Counted from the stretch's first letter, positions 8,725-17,718 are shown. The stretch is 60,957 bases of DNA from DASXZH01 sp036502005 (GCA_036502005.1 DASXZH010000059.1:1-60957); one strand, 5' to 3'. The notes: a model not told the origin generated them from the letters alone. Numbers and translations are program-made.

Positions 8725-11051
8725 GCGGTCGAACTGCTTGTAGAAGAGGTGGTGCCGAGCTCAGCGTTCAACTGTTTCTGCTGGTTTTGCAGGTTGGCTA
8801 TCGCCGATTCCATGTTCGCAAACTCGGTCTGTAGCTGAGCTTGGTCGTTCGTCATGGCCGTCTGAAGTTGTGTAACCTGCTTAGCGATATCCGCTATCTG
8901 TGTATTAATCGTGTTTTCGTCGGCTGTGACTAATCCGGTGGTGGGGTCGGTAAAGTTCGTGATCGCATTATTCAGAATTGAGCCCACACCGTTGGTGAAA
9001 GATATGCTGCCGACTTGGCCAGTTGCAGTGCCGTTGTAGCTGATTTGCAGCCCATCTGTTTTCGCATTGCCGGAGTTGCCCGTTAGATACTGCCCATTAC
9101 CGGTTGCTGCTTCGCCGTTGATGGTTCCTGCGACGTCTAGGCCATTTGTGACCGTGCCGCCCCCCAGGCCACTGCTTGTGCCCGATGCGGCCGTATCGCT
9201 AGACAGCGTGAAATTCCCATTCGTGCCATATTTCTGGCTGGTGATTACAAGATTCCCGTTTTGGACGGAAGCTATGACATCATTCTTTAACGTTGCGTCC
9301 GAGTTTATTTGATTAACGACGTCCTGCTGGGTTTCGCCCGCCTGAAGCAACACCACCGCATTCGAATTCGAAAACAGGGGTCCGTTAAAAGTAAGAAGTT
9401 CATTGTTGGCCAGGGGGCCCGTCTGTGCTGTCGAAGCAGTGAACGAACCTTGGGTTGCTGCCTGTGTGATGTTAACGGCATATTGGCCACTCCCGGAAGG
9501 AACCGTTTTAGTCGTTGAAGCAATATAACTGATGGCAGGAGCAGAACTGGACCCGGTTGCAGTAAAAAGGTTTTGAACAGCCGTAGGGTTCGATGTCAGC
9601 GCGGCCGTAAGCTGAGTCGAGTCAAAAGTTAAGTTTCCGTTTTGATCAAATGCCAACCCGATGGAAGATAAGTTGTTGTAGGGTTGGGCCAATCCCGGAA
9701 CCGGAGTGAACAGATCGCTCGCCAATGTGCTTTGGATCTGCTGAACATTCGGATCGCCAAACAGGGGGCCAGTTTGGTAGGTAGATGTATCCAACGCGGA
9801 GTTTTGCGCTACGAACTGGTTCAAATTGTTATAAGCCGTAACGAAGCTCTGAACGGTAGTCGATACCGTGCTTGTGTCCTGTGCCAACGCGATAGTGGTT
9901 GTTCCTGGAGCTGCGGTTGTTCCTTTAAGCAACTGGATTGTCGATCCCTGAATAACGTTCGTGATCGTATTTGAAGAGCTTGTCAGATTGATATTGTCAA
10001 GCGAATACTTGGCATCCTGGGCGCCCAGGACCTCGTTCGAATAGCCTTGCTGCAACACGCCAACGCCTTGCAACAGATTGTTTCCATCTGTAAAAGATGT
10101 TGCGCCCGTCAGCTTAAGCTGATAGGTTGTTCCACCAGTAGCATTTGTGCCGGTCACGATACTCGCCGTAGCCCCGGTATTCGCCGTATTAATAGCGCTA
10201 ACCAAGCCCTGCAAAGTCGTGGAAGTGGTGTCTACGGATACGTTTACACCATTGATGCTAAAAGATGCGGTTCCCAAATTGCTCGCGTTAAGGAGAGAAT
10301 TTAAGTTATCGCTTTGACTAGAAAACGTGTAGCCTAGATCCGCTCCATTGCTTGCGCTTCGCGCCGTAGCCGTTCCACCAATAAGCCCGAGAGACCCGGC
10401 CACCGTTCCCTGCAGATCGGCAATCTGAACTTTGTTCGCCACGCCAGAGTTATTGGCAGTCAAAGTTAAGTAGTTGTTTCCAGATCCACCAGAAATGATG
10501 CTAGCCGTGACCCCGGAGTTCGTTCCGTTGATCTTTTGAGCGATCGTTGTAAGGTTGTCACCGCTTCCAATCTGAATACCCTGGCCGTTTACGACAATCG
10601 TTCCCGAAAGCCCCAGAGCAGTCGTGGAATCCTGCTGTGCGCTGCTAGAAAGCTTTTCAGCCTGAGCGAGTTGAGAAATTGTAAGGTTGTATGTTCCTGC
10701 TGAGGCACCCGAAGTGGTGGTGATAGTAGCTACCGTCTGGTCGCTGCTTGAAGAGGTTATCGGATTAAAAGCGGATGCGGTATCGAGGGCCTGCGCCGCG
10801 CTTCCCACCGCCTGAACTGCTGCCTGATATTCCTGAATAACAGTTAGTTGGTTGGAGAGATCCGTGGATTGGTTTTGTAAATTGGTGATCGGGATCTGGT
10901 CTGCCTGGAGCAACTCTTGGATGATTGAGTTCGTGTCCAATCCAGAGGCAATACCTGTGAAGTTAATTGCTCCAACCGCGCCCGACGCACCAAGTGATGA
11001 TGTCGAGCCTGTTGTCGAGCTGGTTCCGGAAAGACTGCTGCTTAAACTCAT
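8721..11051 (-). CDS. fliD: flagellar filament cap protein FliD (HAP2)
   Basis: About 776 residues. The FliD_N domain is recognisable near residues 20-120 (FTGIASGLDTNSIIQELLQ, then LQNQSTDLSNQL). The FliD_C region starts around KYSLDNINLTSSSNTITNVI and contains FVTAYNNLNQFV and LSSIGLAFDQNGNLTFD. A coiled-coil tail (INTQIADIAKQVTQLQTAM...) closes the protein. It is longer than typical FliD (450-660) because of extra hook-IN-like beta modules between these domains. The start is placed at 11051, where MSLSSSLSG begins; 30 nt upstream is another ATG. It caps the growing flagellum and is exported through the flagellar channel. No other flagellar gene lies in the window. Confidence 0.88.
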   Translation of the reverse strand: MSLSSSLSGTSSTTGSTSSLGASGAVGAINFTGIASGLDTNSIIQELLQADQIPITNLQNQSTDLSNQLTVIQEYQAAVQAVGSAAQALDTASAFNPITSSSSDQTVATITTTSGASAGTYNLTISQLAQAEKLSSSAQQDSTTALGLSGTIVVNGQGIQIGSGDNLTTIAQKINGTNSGVTASIISGGSGNNYLTLTANNSGVANKVQIADLQGTVAGSLGLIGGTATARSASNGADLGYTFSSQSDNLNSLLNASNLGTASFSINGVNVSVDTTSTTLQGLVSAINTANTGATASIVTGTNATGGTTYQLKLTGATSFTDGNNLLQGVGVLQQGYSNEVLGAQDAKYSLDNINLTSSSNTITNVIQGSTIQLLKGTTAAPGTTTIALAQDTSTVSTTVQSFVTAYNNLNQFVAQNSALDTSTYQTGPLFGDPNVQQIQSTLASDLFTPVPGLAQPYNNLSSIGLAFDQNGNLTFDSTQLTAALTSNPTAVQNLFTATGSSSAPAISYIASTTKTVPSGSGQYAVNITQAATQGSFTASTAQTGPLANNELLTFNGPLFSNSNAVVLLQAGETQQDVVNQINSDATLKNDVIASVQNGNLVITSQKYGTNGNFTLSSDTAASGTSSGLGGGTVTNGLDVAGTINGEAATGNGQYLTGNSGNAKTDGLQISYNGTATGQVGSISFTNGVGSILNNAITNFTDPTTGLVTADENTINTQIADIAKQVTQLQTAMTNDQAQLQTEFANMESAIANLQNQQKQLNAELGTTSSTSSSTA

Positions 11052-11133
11052 GGTCGAATACCTAGTATTAATCTTTGGCATCAGAACGCCGAATGCACAG
11101 GAAAATGAGCGAGTTTCCGGGCCGTTCCAAGAC

Positions 11134-11150
11134 GTTTAACAGGGTTAAAC
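11134..11150. promoter_or_regulatory. 17-bp perfect palindrome, candidate operator
   Basis: GTTTAAC-AGG-GTTAAAC is a perfect inverted repeat with a 3-nt centre. It lies in the 184-bp divergent gap between fliD (start 11051) and the copper/heme fusion gene (start 11236). No T-run follows, so a protein-binding site is more likely than a terminator. Confidence 0.4.
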
Positions 11151-11235
11151 AGTAGATTCTATTAAGCCAGTCCGCCTTATATGGACCCAAAGAAGTATCT
11201 CTAGTGAAAGAAATGCATCACAATTAGAAAAGAAC

Positions 11236-12957
11236 ATGAAGTTTAAGTTCGGCACCTTATCGACCCTCATTGCCCTGGGTTCCCTCGGAGCAGGCGTCTA
11301 CGGCCTGGGCACCAGCTCCAAATCAAAGCCCAAAGTATTGCTGTTCCTAAGCACGGACTGCCCCATTGCGGCTGGTTACACCCCGCGCATCAATGCGCTC
11401 GTTCAAAAATATGAGGCGGAAGGCGTTCAGTTTGAAGCTCTTTTCCCAAACGATTTAGAAACCCGACCTGAAATCCAGGCCTACATGTCGGATCGGCATT
11501 ACTCATTTCCCTTCCGGGTCGATGTCGGCGCGACTGAGGCCAAATCGCTCGGGGTAACAACGGTTCCGACGGCGGTCGTCCTTGCTCCAAGCGGCAAAGA
11601 GGTTTACCGCGGCGCAGTGGATGATAACCCCGACGCTTCCCTTGCCAAGAAGCCCTATTTGGATTCCGCGATTACGGCAACGATTGATGGCAAAACTCCG
11701 ACGCTAAAATACACCGACGTTATAGGTTGCCTGCTAATGCCAAGCGCACCCGCACCAAGGGTAGGCGCAGTGAACTACGCGGCGGATATCAAGCCAATTT
11801 TAGAAAAACACTGCATAAGCTGCCACCGTCCCGGCGAAGTTGCTCCCTTTTCGCTCATCGGTTATACGAACGCTAGGAAGTGGGCCCCGAATATTGCCCG
11901 AGTTACATATAACCGCCAGATGCCCCCTTGGAAAGCGGTTCATGGCTACGGCGAGTTTGCCGACGATATTTCCCTTTCTGAAGAGCAAATCCTTACCCTC
12001 CAGCGATGGAATGAAGCGGGCGCGCCTAAGGGCCATCTCGTCTCCGAAAATCTGAACTATCCACCCGTGCCCGAGTGGCCGCTGGGTAAGCCGGATATGA
12101 TTCTGGAGCCTTCAAGGCCCTACAAGTTGGCAGCGGATGGCGCGGATGTTTACCGCAACTACGTCATTCACACGAATTTCAAGGAGACCCGTTACGTGAC
12201 CGGATTAGACGTTAAGCCGGGAAACAGAAGAGTCGTGCATCACGTGATCGCTTTTGTCGATGCGGGTACCAGATCAAATCAGTTGCTCGCCGCTGAAATG
12301 GATGGCCAAGAAGGCTATACCGGCAGTGGCGCCGGTCCCGGATTCTTTCCCGACACCACCCTGGGAGGTTGGGTTCCAGGTTCTAGGCCACGCCTCACTC
12401 CCAACGATATCGCCTACCGGCTGAAGCCGGGTGCGAACATCGTTATCCAGGTTCACTACCACAAGGATGGTAAGCCTGAAGAAGATCTAACCAGGGCCGG
12501 CATCTACTTTGACAAGGAACCGCCAAAGAAGGTTTTAAATGTGACCTGGCTGGTCAATCCGATGATCAAGATCCCCGCCGGCGATGCGGACCACAAAGAG
12601 CATCTCACTTTCCACGTTCATCGCGACATGACGGCGTATGGCCTCACGCCGCACATGCACCTGTTAGGCAAGTCGATGAAAGCCGACGTCGTTTTCCCGG
12701 ATGGCACGAGGCAGCCGCTCGTTTTTGTGAACGACTGGGACTTCAACTGGCAGTTGTTCTACCAGTTCAAGGAGCCGATCAAAATCCCTGCCGGCAGCGT
12801 CATCGAAGCGGAAGCCACTTACGATAACTCAGCAGATAATCCTCGCAATCCCAATCACCCCGCTCGAACGGTGACCTGGGGTGAGCAGACGACGGATGAG
12901 ATGTTTGTGATCGTATTGGCGACCACGATTGACGACGCGAAAGTCGCCTCAAAGTAG
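11236..12957 (+). CDS. secreted thioredoxin-fold / cytochrome c / dicopper monooxygenase-like fusion
   Basis: A 573-residue exported protein with three modules. After a hydrophobic N-terminus, residues 33-150 form a thioredoxin-like fold (KVLLFLSTDCPIAAGY, cis-Pro in TTVPTAVV) with one cysteine instead of CxxC. Residues ~178-265 carry one heme-c motif, CISCH (193-197). Residues ~290-573 resemble the peptidylglycine/dopamine monooxygenase core. All six expected copper ligands can be matched: His335, His336 and His407 for one copper, and His473, His475 and Met556 for the other. It may oxidise an organic substrate outside the membrane with electrons passed by the heme domain; the substrate is unknown. 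The family is seen in acidobacteria and planctomycetes, often annotated as a thiol-disulfide protein. Confidence 0.75.
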   Translation: MKFKFGTLSTLIALGSLGAGVYGLGTSSKSKPKVLLFLSTDCPIAAGYTPRINALVQKYEAEGVQFEALFPNDLETRPEIQAYMSDRHYSFPFRVDVGATEAKSLGVTTVPTAVVLAPSGKEVYRGAVDDNPDASLAKKPYLDSAITATIDGKTPTLKYTDVIGCLLMPSAPAPRVGAVNYAADIKPILEKHCISCHRPGEVAPFSLIGYTNARKWAPNIARVTYNRQMPPWKAVHGYGEFADDISLSEEQILTLQRWNEAGAPKGHLVSENLNYPPVPEWPLGKPDMILEPSRPYKLAADGADVYRNYVIHTNFKETRYVTGLDVKPGNRRVVHHVIAFVDAGTRSNQLLAAEMDGQEGYTGSGAGPGFFPDTTLGGWVPGSRPRLTPNDIAYRLKPGANIVIQVHYHKDGKPEEDLTRAGIYFDKEPPKKVLNVTWLVNPMIKIPAGDADHKEHLTFHVHRDMTAYGLTPHMHLLGKSMKADVVFPDGTRQPLVFVNDWDFNWQLFYQFKEPIKIPAGSVIEAEATYDNSADNPRNPNHPARTVTWGEQTTDEMFVIVLATTIDDAKVASK

Positions 12958-12958
12958 G

Positions 12959-13765
12959 CTACATCCCAACCGCCGTGTAATGCCGAAGACCCTTGTACCA
13001 AAGGGCCTTGGAAGCTGCGTACGCAACGACTATCCAAATGATCTGCATTCCCATGCATTGATAGATCGCGTCTCCCTGCACGCGACCTATTAAGATCTCC
13101 GTCGGCGCGCCCGTGGTGAAATAAAATGGAAGGGCCCTAGCCACCGACTGAGCCCAGTTGGGAAGCATGGCTATTGGAACAAGCTGGCCTGATAAGAAAA
13201 TCAGCGGCACGTAGTACAGTTCAAAAATCGAAAAAACCTCTTGGGTGAATAGGGCCAGCATCGACATCATCATCACGAATGTGAAGCTGACGAGGTGCCC
13301 CAGAATGACGGTGATAACGAACGGGAACGAGATGTAAACATGCTCGCCGGTCAGATAGCCCCGGTAAAGGAACAGCAGCAAGAGGAAGATTGGGACGAAG
13401 AGCAGGATGCGGAACACCCGCCAAGCAAGATTCCTGAAAAATGATACCTGGTAATAGCTGATCGGGCGAACCAGGGCGACCGTGAATATCCCCTCCCTGA
13501 TCTCGGAAGCGAGGTCCCACATGATGTGACTTGTGATGAAGTTGTTCATCAAGAGAAGGCACAGGTAATAGAGAACGAAATCGCCTGTGCGGAAGCCATT
13601 GATGGGACCGTTGGTGGCCGCGCTCGCGGTAGCCCAAACAAGCGGCATGGTCACCGCCGTCACCACATCCGTCAAGATCCAAATAACGGCGCTAGCCTTG
13701 TAAGCCAAGCCATCCTGAAAATAGATCGCAAATATGGCTTGCCATTTCTGGACTAGCGAACCCAT
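12959..13765 (-). CDS. ABC-2 family permease (orphan)
   Basis: A 268-residue integral membrane protein with six predicted helices, starting MGSLVQKWQAIFAIYFQDGLAYKASAVIWIL. It resembles the COG3694/COG4587 uncharacterised ABC permeases (ABC2_membrane_2, DUF990-like), where an amphipathic N-terminus precedes the helices and EIREGIFTVALVRPISYYQ forms the coupling region. No ATPase or second permease lies beside it, although this family usually occurs as two permeases plus an ATPase. It sits 7 bp downstream of the thioesterase gene on the same strand, so the two may be cotranscribed. Confidence 0.75.
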   Translation of the reverse strand: MGSLVQKWQAIFAIYFQDGLAYKASAVIWILTDVVTAVTMPLVWATASAATNGPINGFRTGDFVLYYLCLLLMNNFITSHIMWDLASEIREGIFTVALVRPISYYQVSFFRNLAWRVFRILLFVPIFLLLLFLYRGYLTGEHVYISFPFVITVILGHLVSFTFVMMMSMLALFTQEVFSIFELYYVPLIFLSGQLVPIAMLPNWAQSVARALPFYFTTGAPTEILIGRVQGDAIYQCMGMQIIWIVVAYAASKALWYKGLRHYTAVGM

Positions 13766-13772
13766 ACCGGTC

Positions 13773-14327
13773 TTACTTCTCCGAACCTAACAAAGTCTTG
13801 TTCTCGATTAGCTTGTTAAGCTCAGCATCGTCGGCAGTGCGGAACGTGGCGGCGAGACGGTCGAAGTCTTGTCGCTGAAGCCCCCTGAGTTCCCTTCTCA
13901 GCTTGCCTTCCAGGAACCGGATCTTGTCTTCCGCCGTTTCACAAATAAGGCGTGGAACCTCTGCCGGCTTGTTGTCTTTTAGGGCGACCATGGTCACGCG
14001 AGCAGTGTTGGTGTGCCGCTTTACGCCCGTGAACACGTTCTCAGCGTAAGCCTCGATGGTGATCTCCATGCTCGTTCTGCCCACATAGGAAACCAGGCCC
14101 TCGCAACTTACAATCTCTCCGACCTCTATCGGTTCGTGGAAATCTACCCGGTCAAAGCTGGCGGTAACGCTGATCGCGCCTGCATAGCGTGAGGAAGTCG
14201 CGTAAGCGACAAGGTCCAAAAGGGAAAGAATCGTCCCTCCAAAGACCTTGCCCAGAAAGTTAGATCCCGTCGGGGTCATCACCTCGGACATCGTAACCCG
14301 CGAAGAAGAAACAGTTCGTGATTCCAC
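13773..14327 (-). CDS. acyl-CoA thioesterase, hotdog fold (YciA/BACH-like)
   Basis: A 184-residue single hotdog domain. The pattern MTPTGSNFLGKVFGGTILSLLDLVAYATSS is the characteristic YciA/ACOT start: N at the catalytic position, a GG turn and the hotdog helix. It is followed by VTASFDRVDFHEPIEVGEIV and the TSMEITIEAYAEN strand. It hydrolyses acyl-CoA in the cytosol. The C-terminal ~50 residues are charged and helical, beyond the usual domain. The start is GTG at 14327; a later in-frame ATG at residue 13 is possible. It likely forms a unit with the downstream permease gene. Confidence 0.85.
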   Translation of the reverse strand: MESRTVSSSRVTMSEVMTPTGSNFLGKVFGGTILSLLDLVAYATSSRYAGAISVTASFDRVDFHEPIEVGEIVSCEGLVSYVGRTSMEITIEAYAENVFTGVKRHTNTARVTMVALKDNKPAEVPRLICETAEDKIRFLEGKLRRELRGLQRQDFDRLAATFRTADDAELNKLIENKTLLGSEK

Positions 14328-14353
14328 CCGACTATTCTGATGTATGCAAATGG

Positions 14354-14380
14354 AAGGGCGCAGGCAAAGCCTGCGCCCTT
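14354..14380 (-). terminator. hairpin downstream of the copper-amine-oxidase-N protein gene
   Basis: A perfect 12-bp stem AAGGGCGCAGGC / GCCTGCGCCCTT with a 3-nt AAA loop. It lies 15 bp after the minus-strand stop at 14396 and upstream of the thioesterase start. The following T-rich tract is weak, so termination efficiency is uncertain. Confidence 0.65.
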
Positions 14381-14395
14381 CTCGAACATTCAGCC

Positions 14396-15463
14396 TTAGT
14401 GAATGACTACTTCCTGAGTAATGAGAACGCCCATCGCCGTTCCGCGCGGCAAATACACATTCCGAGACAACTCTGGGTGTGCATGCAGCCGGTCGTACAC
14501 CTTTGCAACGCTCGCGTGCACGTGTGAATCGGTTGCAACATGCCCGTTGAGGAACAGACCAAACGAGAATCCGCTGCTGCCGAGGCCAATAAAGGCAACC
14601 GGAGCCGCGCTGTGGGCAACTTCAGGACGAGCACGATAGCGACCATCATTTCCGCGAATCACGCTGTCGGATTCCATGCTAAAGAGCTGGCCCCGAATCG
14701 GTGTCGTGTGTCCGTCCGGGAAAATGAACTCATCAAAAGCTACCGTCAAGACTCCAGGATGGGCGCCGTTTCTCGGGCGAGCATCGGTGATATGTCCGCC
14801 GATTTTGGTTCCAGGCGGCAAGCCCGCATAAGGGCGCATGCCGTTCACGATTACCGAGAAGGTGTCCCCAGTCTGGTTTCGATCAGAAGCGAGCGGCTGC
14901 TCTAAGGAAGTTGGCACCACCATATCCGTGTTAAAAACAATCTCCGCCGCGCGATGTGGAGGTGGTGGTGGAGGAGGAGGAGGCGCGTGACGCTCGTGAT
15001 GCTCCGCCTCATAGTGCTCGTCATGGCCGGGGCCCGCCTGACCAATCTTGATCGCAACGGTCTGCTGCGCATCCATCCAGTTCACGTCGGCACCAAGCGC
15101 CTCGCTCACAAAACGGAGCGGAACCATGGTTGTGTCCCCGTTCAACTGGGGTGGTACATCAAGGTTGACGTCCTTGCCGTTAACATGGGCATCGTGGTTG
15201 CCGATCTGCAACTCGACTGTCGTGTTGCCACGGTTGGCATCGATCGTTTGGGTCGCTGCCGTCCAGTGAACGTATGCACCGAGTGCTTCGAAAACGCCAC
15301 GCAGCGGAACGAGGACGCGGCCCTGCTCTTGAATGGGCTGTCCGTTGTTAAACTGAATTGGGTGACCATTTACAGTAACCGTTATTGGTTGCTGGGCCAT
15401 CGCCAGTGCAGCCCCGGTTACGGCTAATGCCATAAGAGTGACTTTGTAAAAACTTTTCTTCAT
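14396..15463 (-). CDS. secreted protein with copper amine oxidase N-terminal domains
   Basis: About 355 residues. A signal peptide (MKKSFYKVTLMALAVTGAALAMAQ) is followed by two tandem Cu_amine_oxidN1-type repeats: VLVPLRGVFEALGAYVHW and MVPLRFVSEALGADVNW. Next comes a His-rich linker around GHDEHYEAEHHERH and a nine-proline tract. The C-terminal domain (~190-355) reads like a soluble beta domain, GTKIGGHITDARP with VAFDEFIFPDGHTTPIRGQL, seen in other secreted proteins with stalk-like architecture. The start at 15463 is chosen for the signal peptide and an AGGAG about 13 nt upstream. The N-domain usually acts as a cell-wall or polymer-binding module; no oxidase domain is present. The His cluster could bind metal. 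Confidence 0.75.
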   Translation of the reverse strand: MKKSFYKVTLMALAVTGAALAMAQQPITVTVNGHPIQFNNGQPIQEQGRVLVPLRGVFEALGAYVHWTAATQTIDANRGNTTVELQIGNHDAHVNGKDVNLDVPPQLNGDTTMVPLRFVSEALGADVNWMDAQQTVAIKIGQAGPGHDEHYEAEHHERHAPPPPPPPPPHRAAEIVFNTDMVVPTSLEQPLASDRNQTGDTFSVIVNGMRPYAGLPPGTKIGGHITDARPRNGAHPGVLTVAFDEFIFPDGHTTPIRGQLFSMESDSVIRGNDGRYRARPEVAHSAAPVAFIGLGSSGFSFGLFLNGHVATDSHVHASVAKVYDRLHAHPELSRNVYLPRGTAMGVLITQEVVIH

Positions 15464-15582
15464 TCGATACTTCTTTCTCCTGTTGCAATATGCATACGCT
15501 GCGTGCATCCAAAATTTGTCTCCTTAGATTGGATGCCCTAATCAAACTTATTGTTCGGGGTCATCTATTAGGACGTCTAAAA

Positions 15583-16356
15583 TCAAAGATCGAACGTAGC
15601 CACTACCGGCGTATGGTCCGAAGGTTTCTCCATCGAGCGGGGCGCGCGGTCGATAACGCATTCCGTGCAAAGCCCTTGAAGAGCTGGCGAAGCATAGATA
15701 TGGTCAATGCGCCAGCCGAAGTTTTTCTCAACAGACGTGAGAATGATGTAATCCCAATAGGAGTAAAAACCGGGCCCTTGGGTGAACTTGCGGAAGCAAT
15801 CGGTTAAGCCCCAATCCATTATTTTGTTAAGGGCTTCAAATTCCAGGGGGTGGTGCCCGACGCCGCCATAAAATCTCTTTGAGTTATAGACATCTTCTGG
15901 TTTAGGAGCAATGTTGATATCCCCAAGCCAGATAAGCGGCGCGTCTTTTCCAAACTTCTGATCCAGCATTTGCCGAAACCTAGCCAGCCAACGCAACTTG
16001 TATTCGAACTTGTCAGTTCCGACCGCAGTGCCGTTCGGGACGTAGGTGTTGATGATTGTTACGCCGTTCAGTTCCCCCATAAGAACGCGGCCATCCACGG
16101 GAAACAGCGGATCGTCAAATCCAATCTTTACGTTCTGCAAGGGCTGCAGAGTAGCAATGGCGACTCCGTTCGTTCCTTTCTGCCCGTGAAATGCGACCTG
16201 GTAGCCAACGTCTTCAAAATCGGAGACTGGGAATTTCCCGTCTTCAACCTTGGTCTCTTGAATCGCGAGCACATCAGGCTCATGTTCGCTAAGCCACTCC
16301 TGGATGATCGGCATCCGCATGCGCACCGAGTTCGCGTTGAAAGTGGCTATCTTCAC
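15583..16356 (-). CDS. xthA: exodeoxyribonuclease III
   Basis: A 257-residue EEP-family AP endonuclease and 3'-5' exonuclease. Visible catalytic motifs are FNANSVR (Asn), LAIQETKVED (metal-binding Glu), INTYVPNG, WLGDINIAP (Asp, Asn), WGLTDCFR, YSYWDY, WRIDHIYAS and SDHTPVVATF (general-base His). It acts in base excision repair. Its ATG overlaps the stop of the upstream translin-family gene by 4 nt (ATGA), making it the last gene of a three-gene operon radC - translin-like - xthA. Confidence 0.93.
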   Translation of the reverse strand: MKIATFNANSVRMRMPIIQEWLSEHEPDVLAIQETKVEDGKFPVSDFEDVGYQVAFHGQKGTNGVAIATLQPLQNVKIGFDDPLFPVDGRVLMGELNGVTIINTYVPNGTAVGTDKFEYKLRWLARFRQMLDQKFGKDAPLIWLGDINIAPKPEDVYNSKRFYGGVGHHPLEFEALNKIMDWGLTDCFRKFTQGPGFYSYWDYIILTSVEKNFGWRIDHIYASPALQGLCTECVIDRAPRSMEKPSDHTPVVATFDL

Positions 16357-17009
16357 GCAGTGCCCTTATTCTGCAAAATCGCCTCTTTGGTTGATTGAAG
16401 TTCCCGTATCAGCTCCTGCTGGCTGGCCGTTGCCGTAAGGTCGCTGCGCGTTCGCTCGATAACCGCGCGTAAGGCATCGCAGGTGCGGCGAAGCCCGCCT
16501 GTCATCGAATCTGCGAAATCGAAAGTGATGAGATCATCGTAAATCGTCTCCATCTGAAGTAGGATGGCTTCCGCCTTCGGCATTCTTCCTTTTCGCATTT
16601 CATCGAGGGCGAACCTGCGGCATTCGCTTGCCGCCTCCCCCATGCCGTTCAGATAGCTCATGATCTGCGTCCCGAGTTCTGCTGCCGTTGGATAGGGCTC
16701 ATTACGGACCATAGCAAGGACGGCTCCTGCCTCCACCATTTCCTTTTCGGAATCATGGAGATAGCCTGCGAAGTAAAGCTCACCAAAGGGCTTTAGCGCT
16801 TCCCTTGCCTCTTTGCTTATCTTCTTGGCTTCCTGAAGCAGGCGCTCCGCCTCTTCAAACTGGTGCCGATGGATGTGGCGAATGCACTTGGCTGAGGTCT
16901 GCGTAAGCAGCCGGCACTTAACCAGGCCCGCTTCTCGGGCTGCATGCATTTCCTGCGCTTGGGCTTTAATCGTCTCGACGGTTTGCTCCCAGCCGGTCTC
17001 TGTTTTCAC
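16353..17009 (-). CDS. translin-family protein
   Basis: A 218-residue all-helical protein matching translin/TRAX in length and motifs. The C-terminal part DFADSMTGGLRRTCDALRA followed by VIERTRSDLT mirrors the archaeal translin signature (D-G/H-LRRK-D...ERTRGD). The segment SEKEMVEAGAVLAM (residues 87-100) carries Glu90 and Glu93, corresponding to the ExxE pair that with an Asp (164 or 167 here) forms the RNase centre in TRAX and archaeal homologues. An octameric RNA- or DNA-binding ribonuclease is therefore plausible. Translin homologues are rare in bacteria. It overlaps radC upstream and xthA downstream by 4 nt each, implying tightly coupled expression with two DNA-repair proteins. Confidence 0.75.
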   Translation of the reverse strand: MKTETGWEQTVETIKAQAQEMHAAREAGLVKCRLLTQTSAKCIRHIHRHQFEEAERLLQEAKKISKEAREALKPFGELYFAGYLHDSEKEMVEAGAVLAMVRNEPYPTAAELGTQIMSYLNGMGEAASECRRFALDEMRKGRMPKAEAILLQMETIYDDLITFDFADSMTGGLRRTCDALRAVIERTRSDLTATASQQELIRELQSTKEAILQNKGTA

Positions 17010-17674
17010 TTTATCAGCCCCTTTCGGCGCAGGCTAACCGCCCGCTTGGCGTCACCGATGATGATGTGGTCCACGAGTTGAATATCCAACATTTTTCCTA
17101 TCTCTGCTATTTTGGCCGTGACTTCGATGTCTTCTGGGCTTGGGGTAGTGTCACCAGAAGGATGATTATGAGCCAGGATGATGCTTGATGCCCCTTCCCT
17201 TATCGCTTCTCTAAAAACTTCCCTCGGGCCGACCATCGACATAGTCAGCGTCCCGATGTGGATGGTTGACCACCGAATCACCTGGTTCTGGGCATCCAGC
17301 ATCAGCACGCAAACATGCTCCCTCTTTTCCGAATGAAGGTGGTTGAGAATACGCGCAACGTCTTCTGCGCAATCCACGATATCAAACTCGCCTTTGCCGG
17401 CGAGGGCTGCCCGTCGGCCGAGTTCCATGAGCGCTTGGGCACGAAGCGCCTCAAAATCTTCCAGCCCGGCATATTCCCTCATTTCTTGGGTGCTGATATC
17501 TAAGATTCGGCCAATTTGGTTGTAGCGTTTAAGGATTTCGCGCGCCATGTGCTCGGCGTCTTCGGCGTCTTCCTGCCTTCTGGAAAACCCAACCGCAACG
17601 AGATCTACCGGCGAGGCAGCACCAACGCCGGACGCCTTTACTCGGCTTACGGTTGTATCTGCATGGGTCGGCAC
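17006..17674 (-). CDS. radC: RadC/JAB-domain protein
   Basis: 222 residues. The N-terminal half is helical with remnants of the UPF0758 helix-hairpin-helix region (LEDFEALRAQALMELGRR). The C-terminal half is the JAMM/MPN+ metalloprotease-like domain: E in REAIREGASS, then the zinc motif HNHPSGDTTPSPED. The fold is that of a deubiquitinase-like isopeptidase, although no peptidase activity has been shown for bacterial RadC proteins. The start is GTG at 17674. It leads the operon with the translin-family gene (4-nt ATGA overlap) and xthA. Confidence 0.88.
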   Translation of the reverse strand: MPTHADTTVSRVKASGVGAASPVDLVAVGFSRRQEDAEDAEHMAREILKRYNQIGRILDISTQEMREYAGLEDFEALRAQALMELGRRAALAGKGEFDIVDCAEDVARILNHLHSEKREHVCVLMLDAQNQVIRWSTIHIGTLTMSMVGPREVFREAIREGASSIILAHNHPSGDTTPSPEDIEVTAKIAEIGKMLDIQLVDHIIIGDAKRAVSLRRKGLIK

Positions 17675-17718
17675 GATGTTGGAAGTTTAGCTGGTTTTAG
17701 GTGACGGGGGAAGGTCGG

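Noticed and set aside
14954..15427. 157-codon plus-strand frame
   Set aside because: Antisense to the copper-amine-oxidase-N gene; the Trp/Arg run simply mirrors its proline tract.
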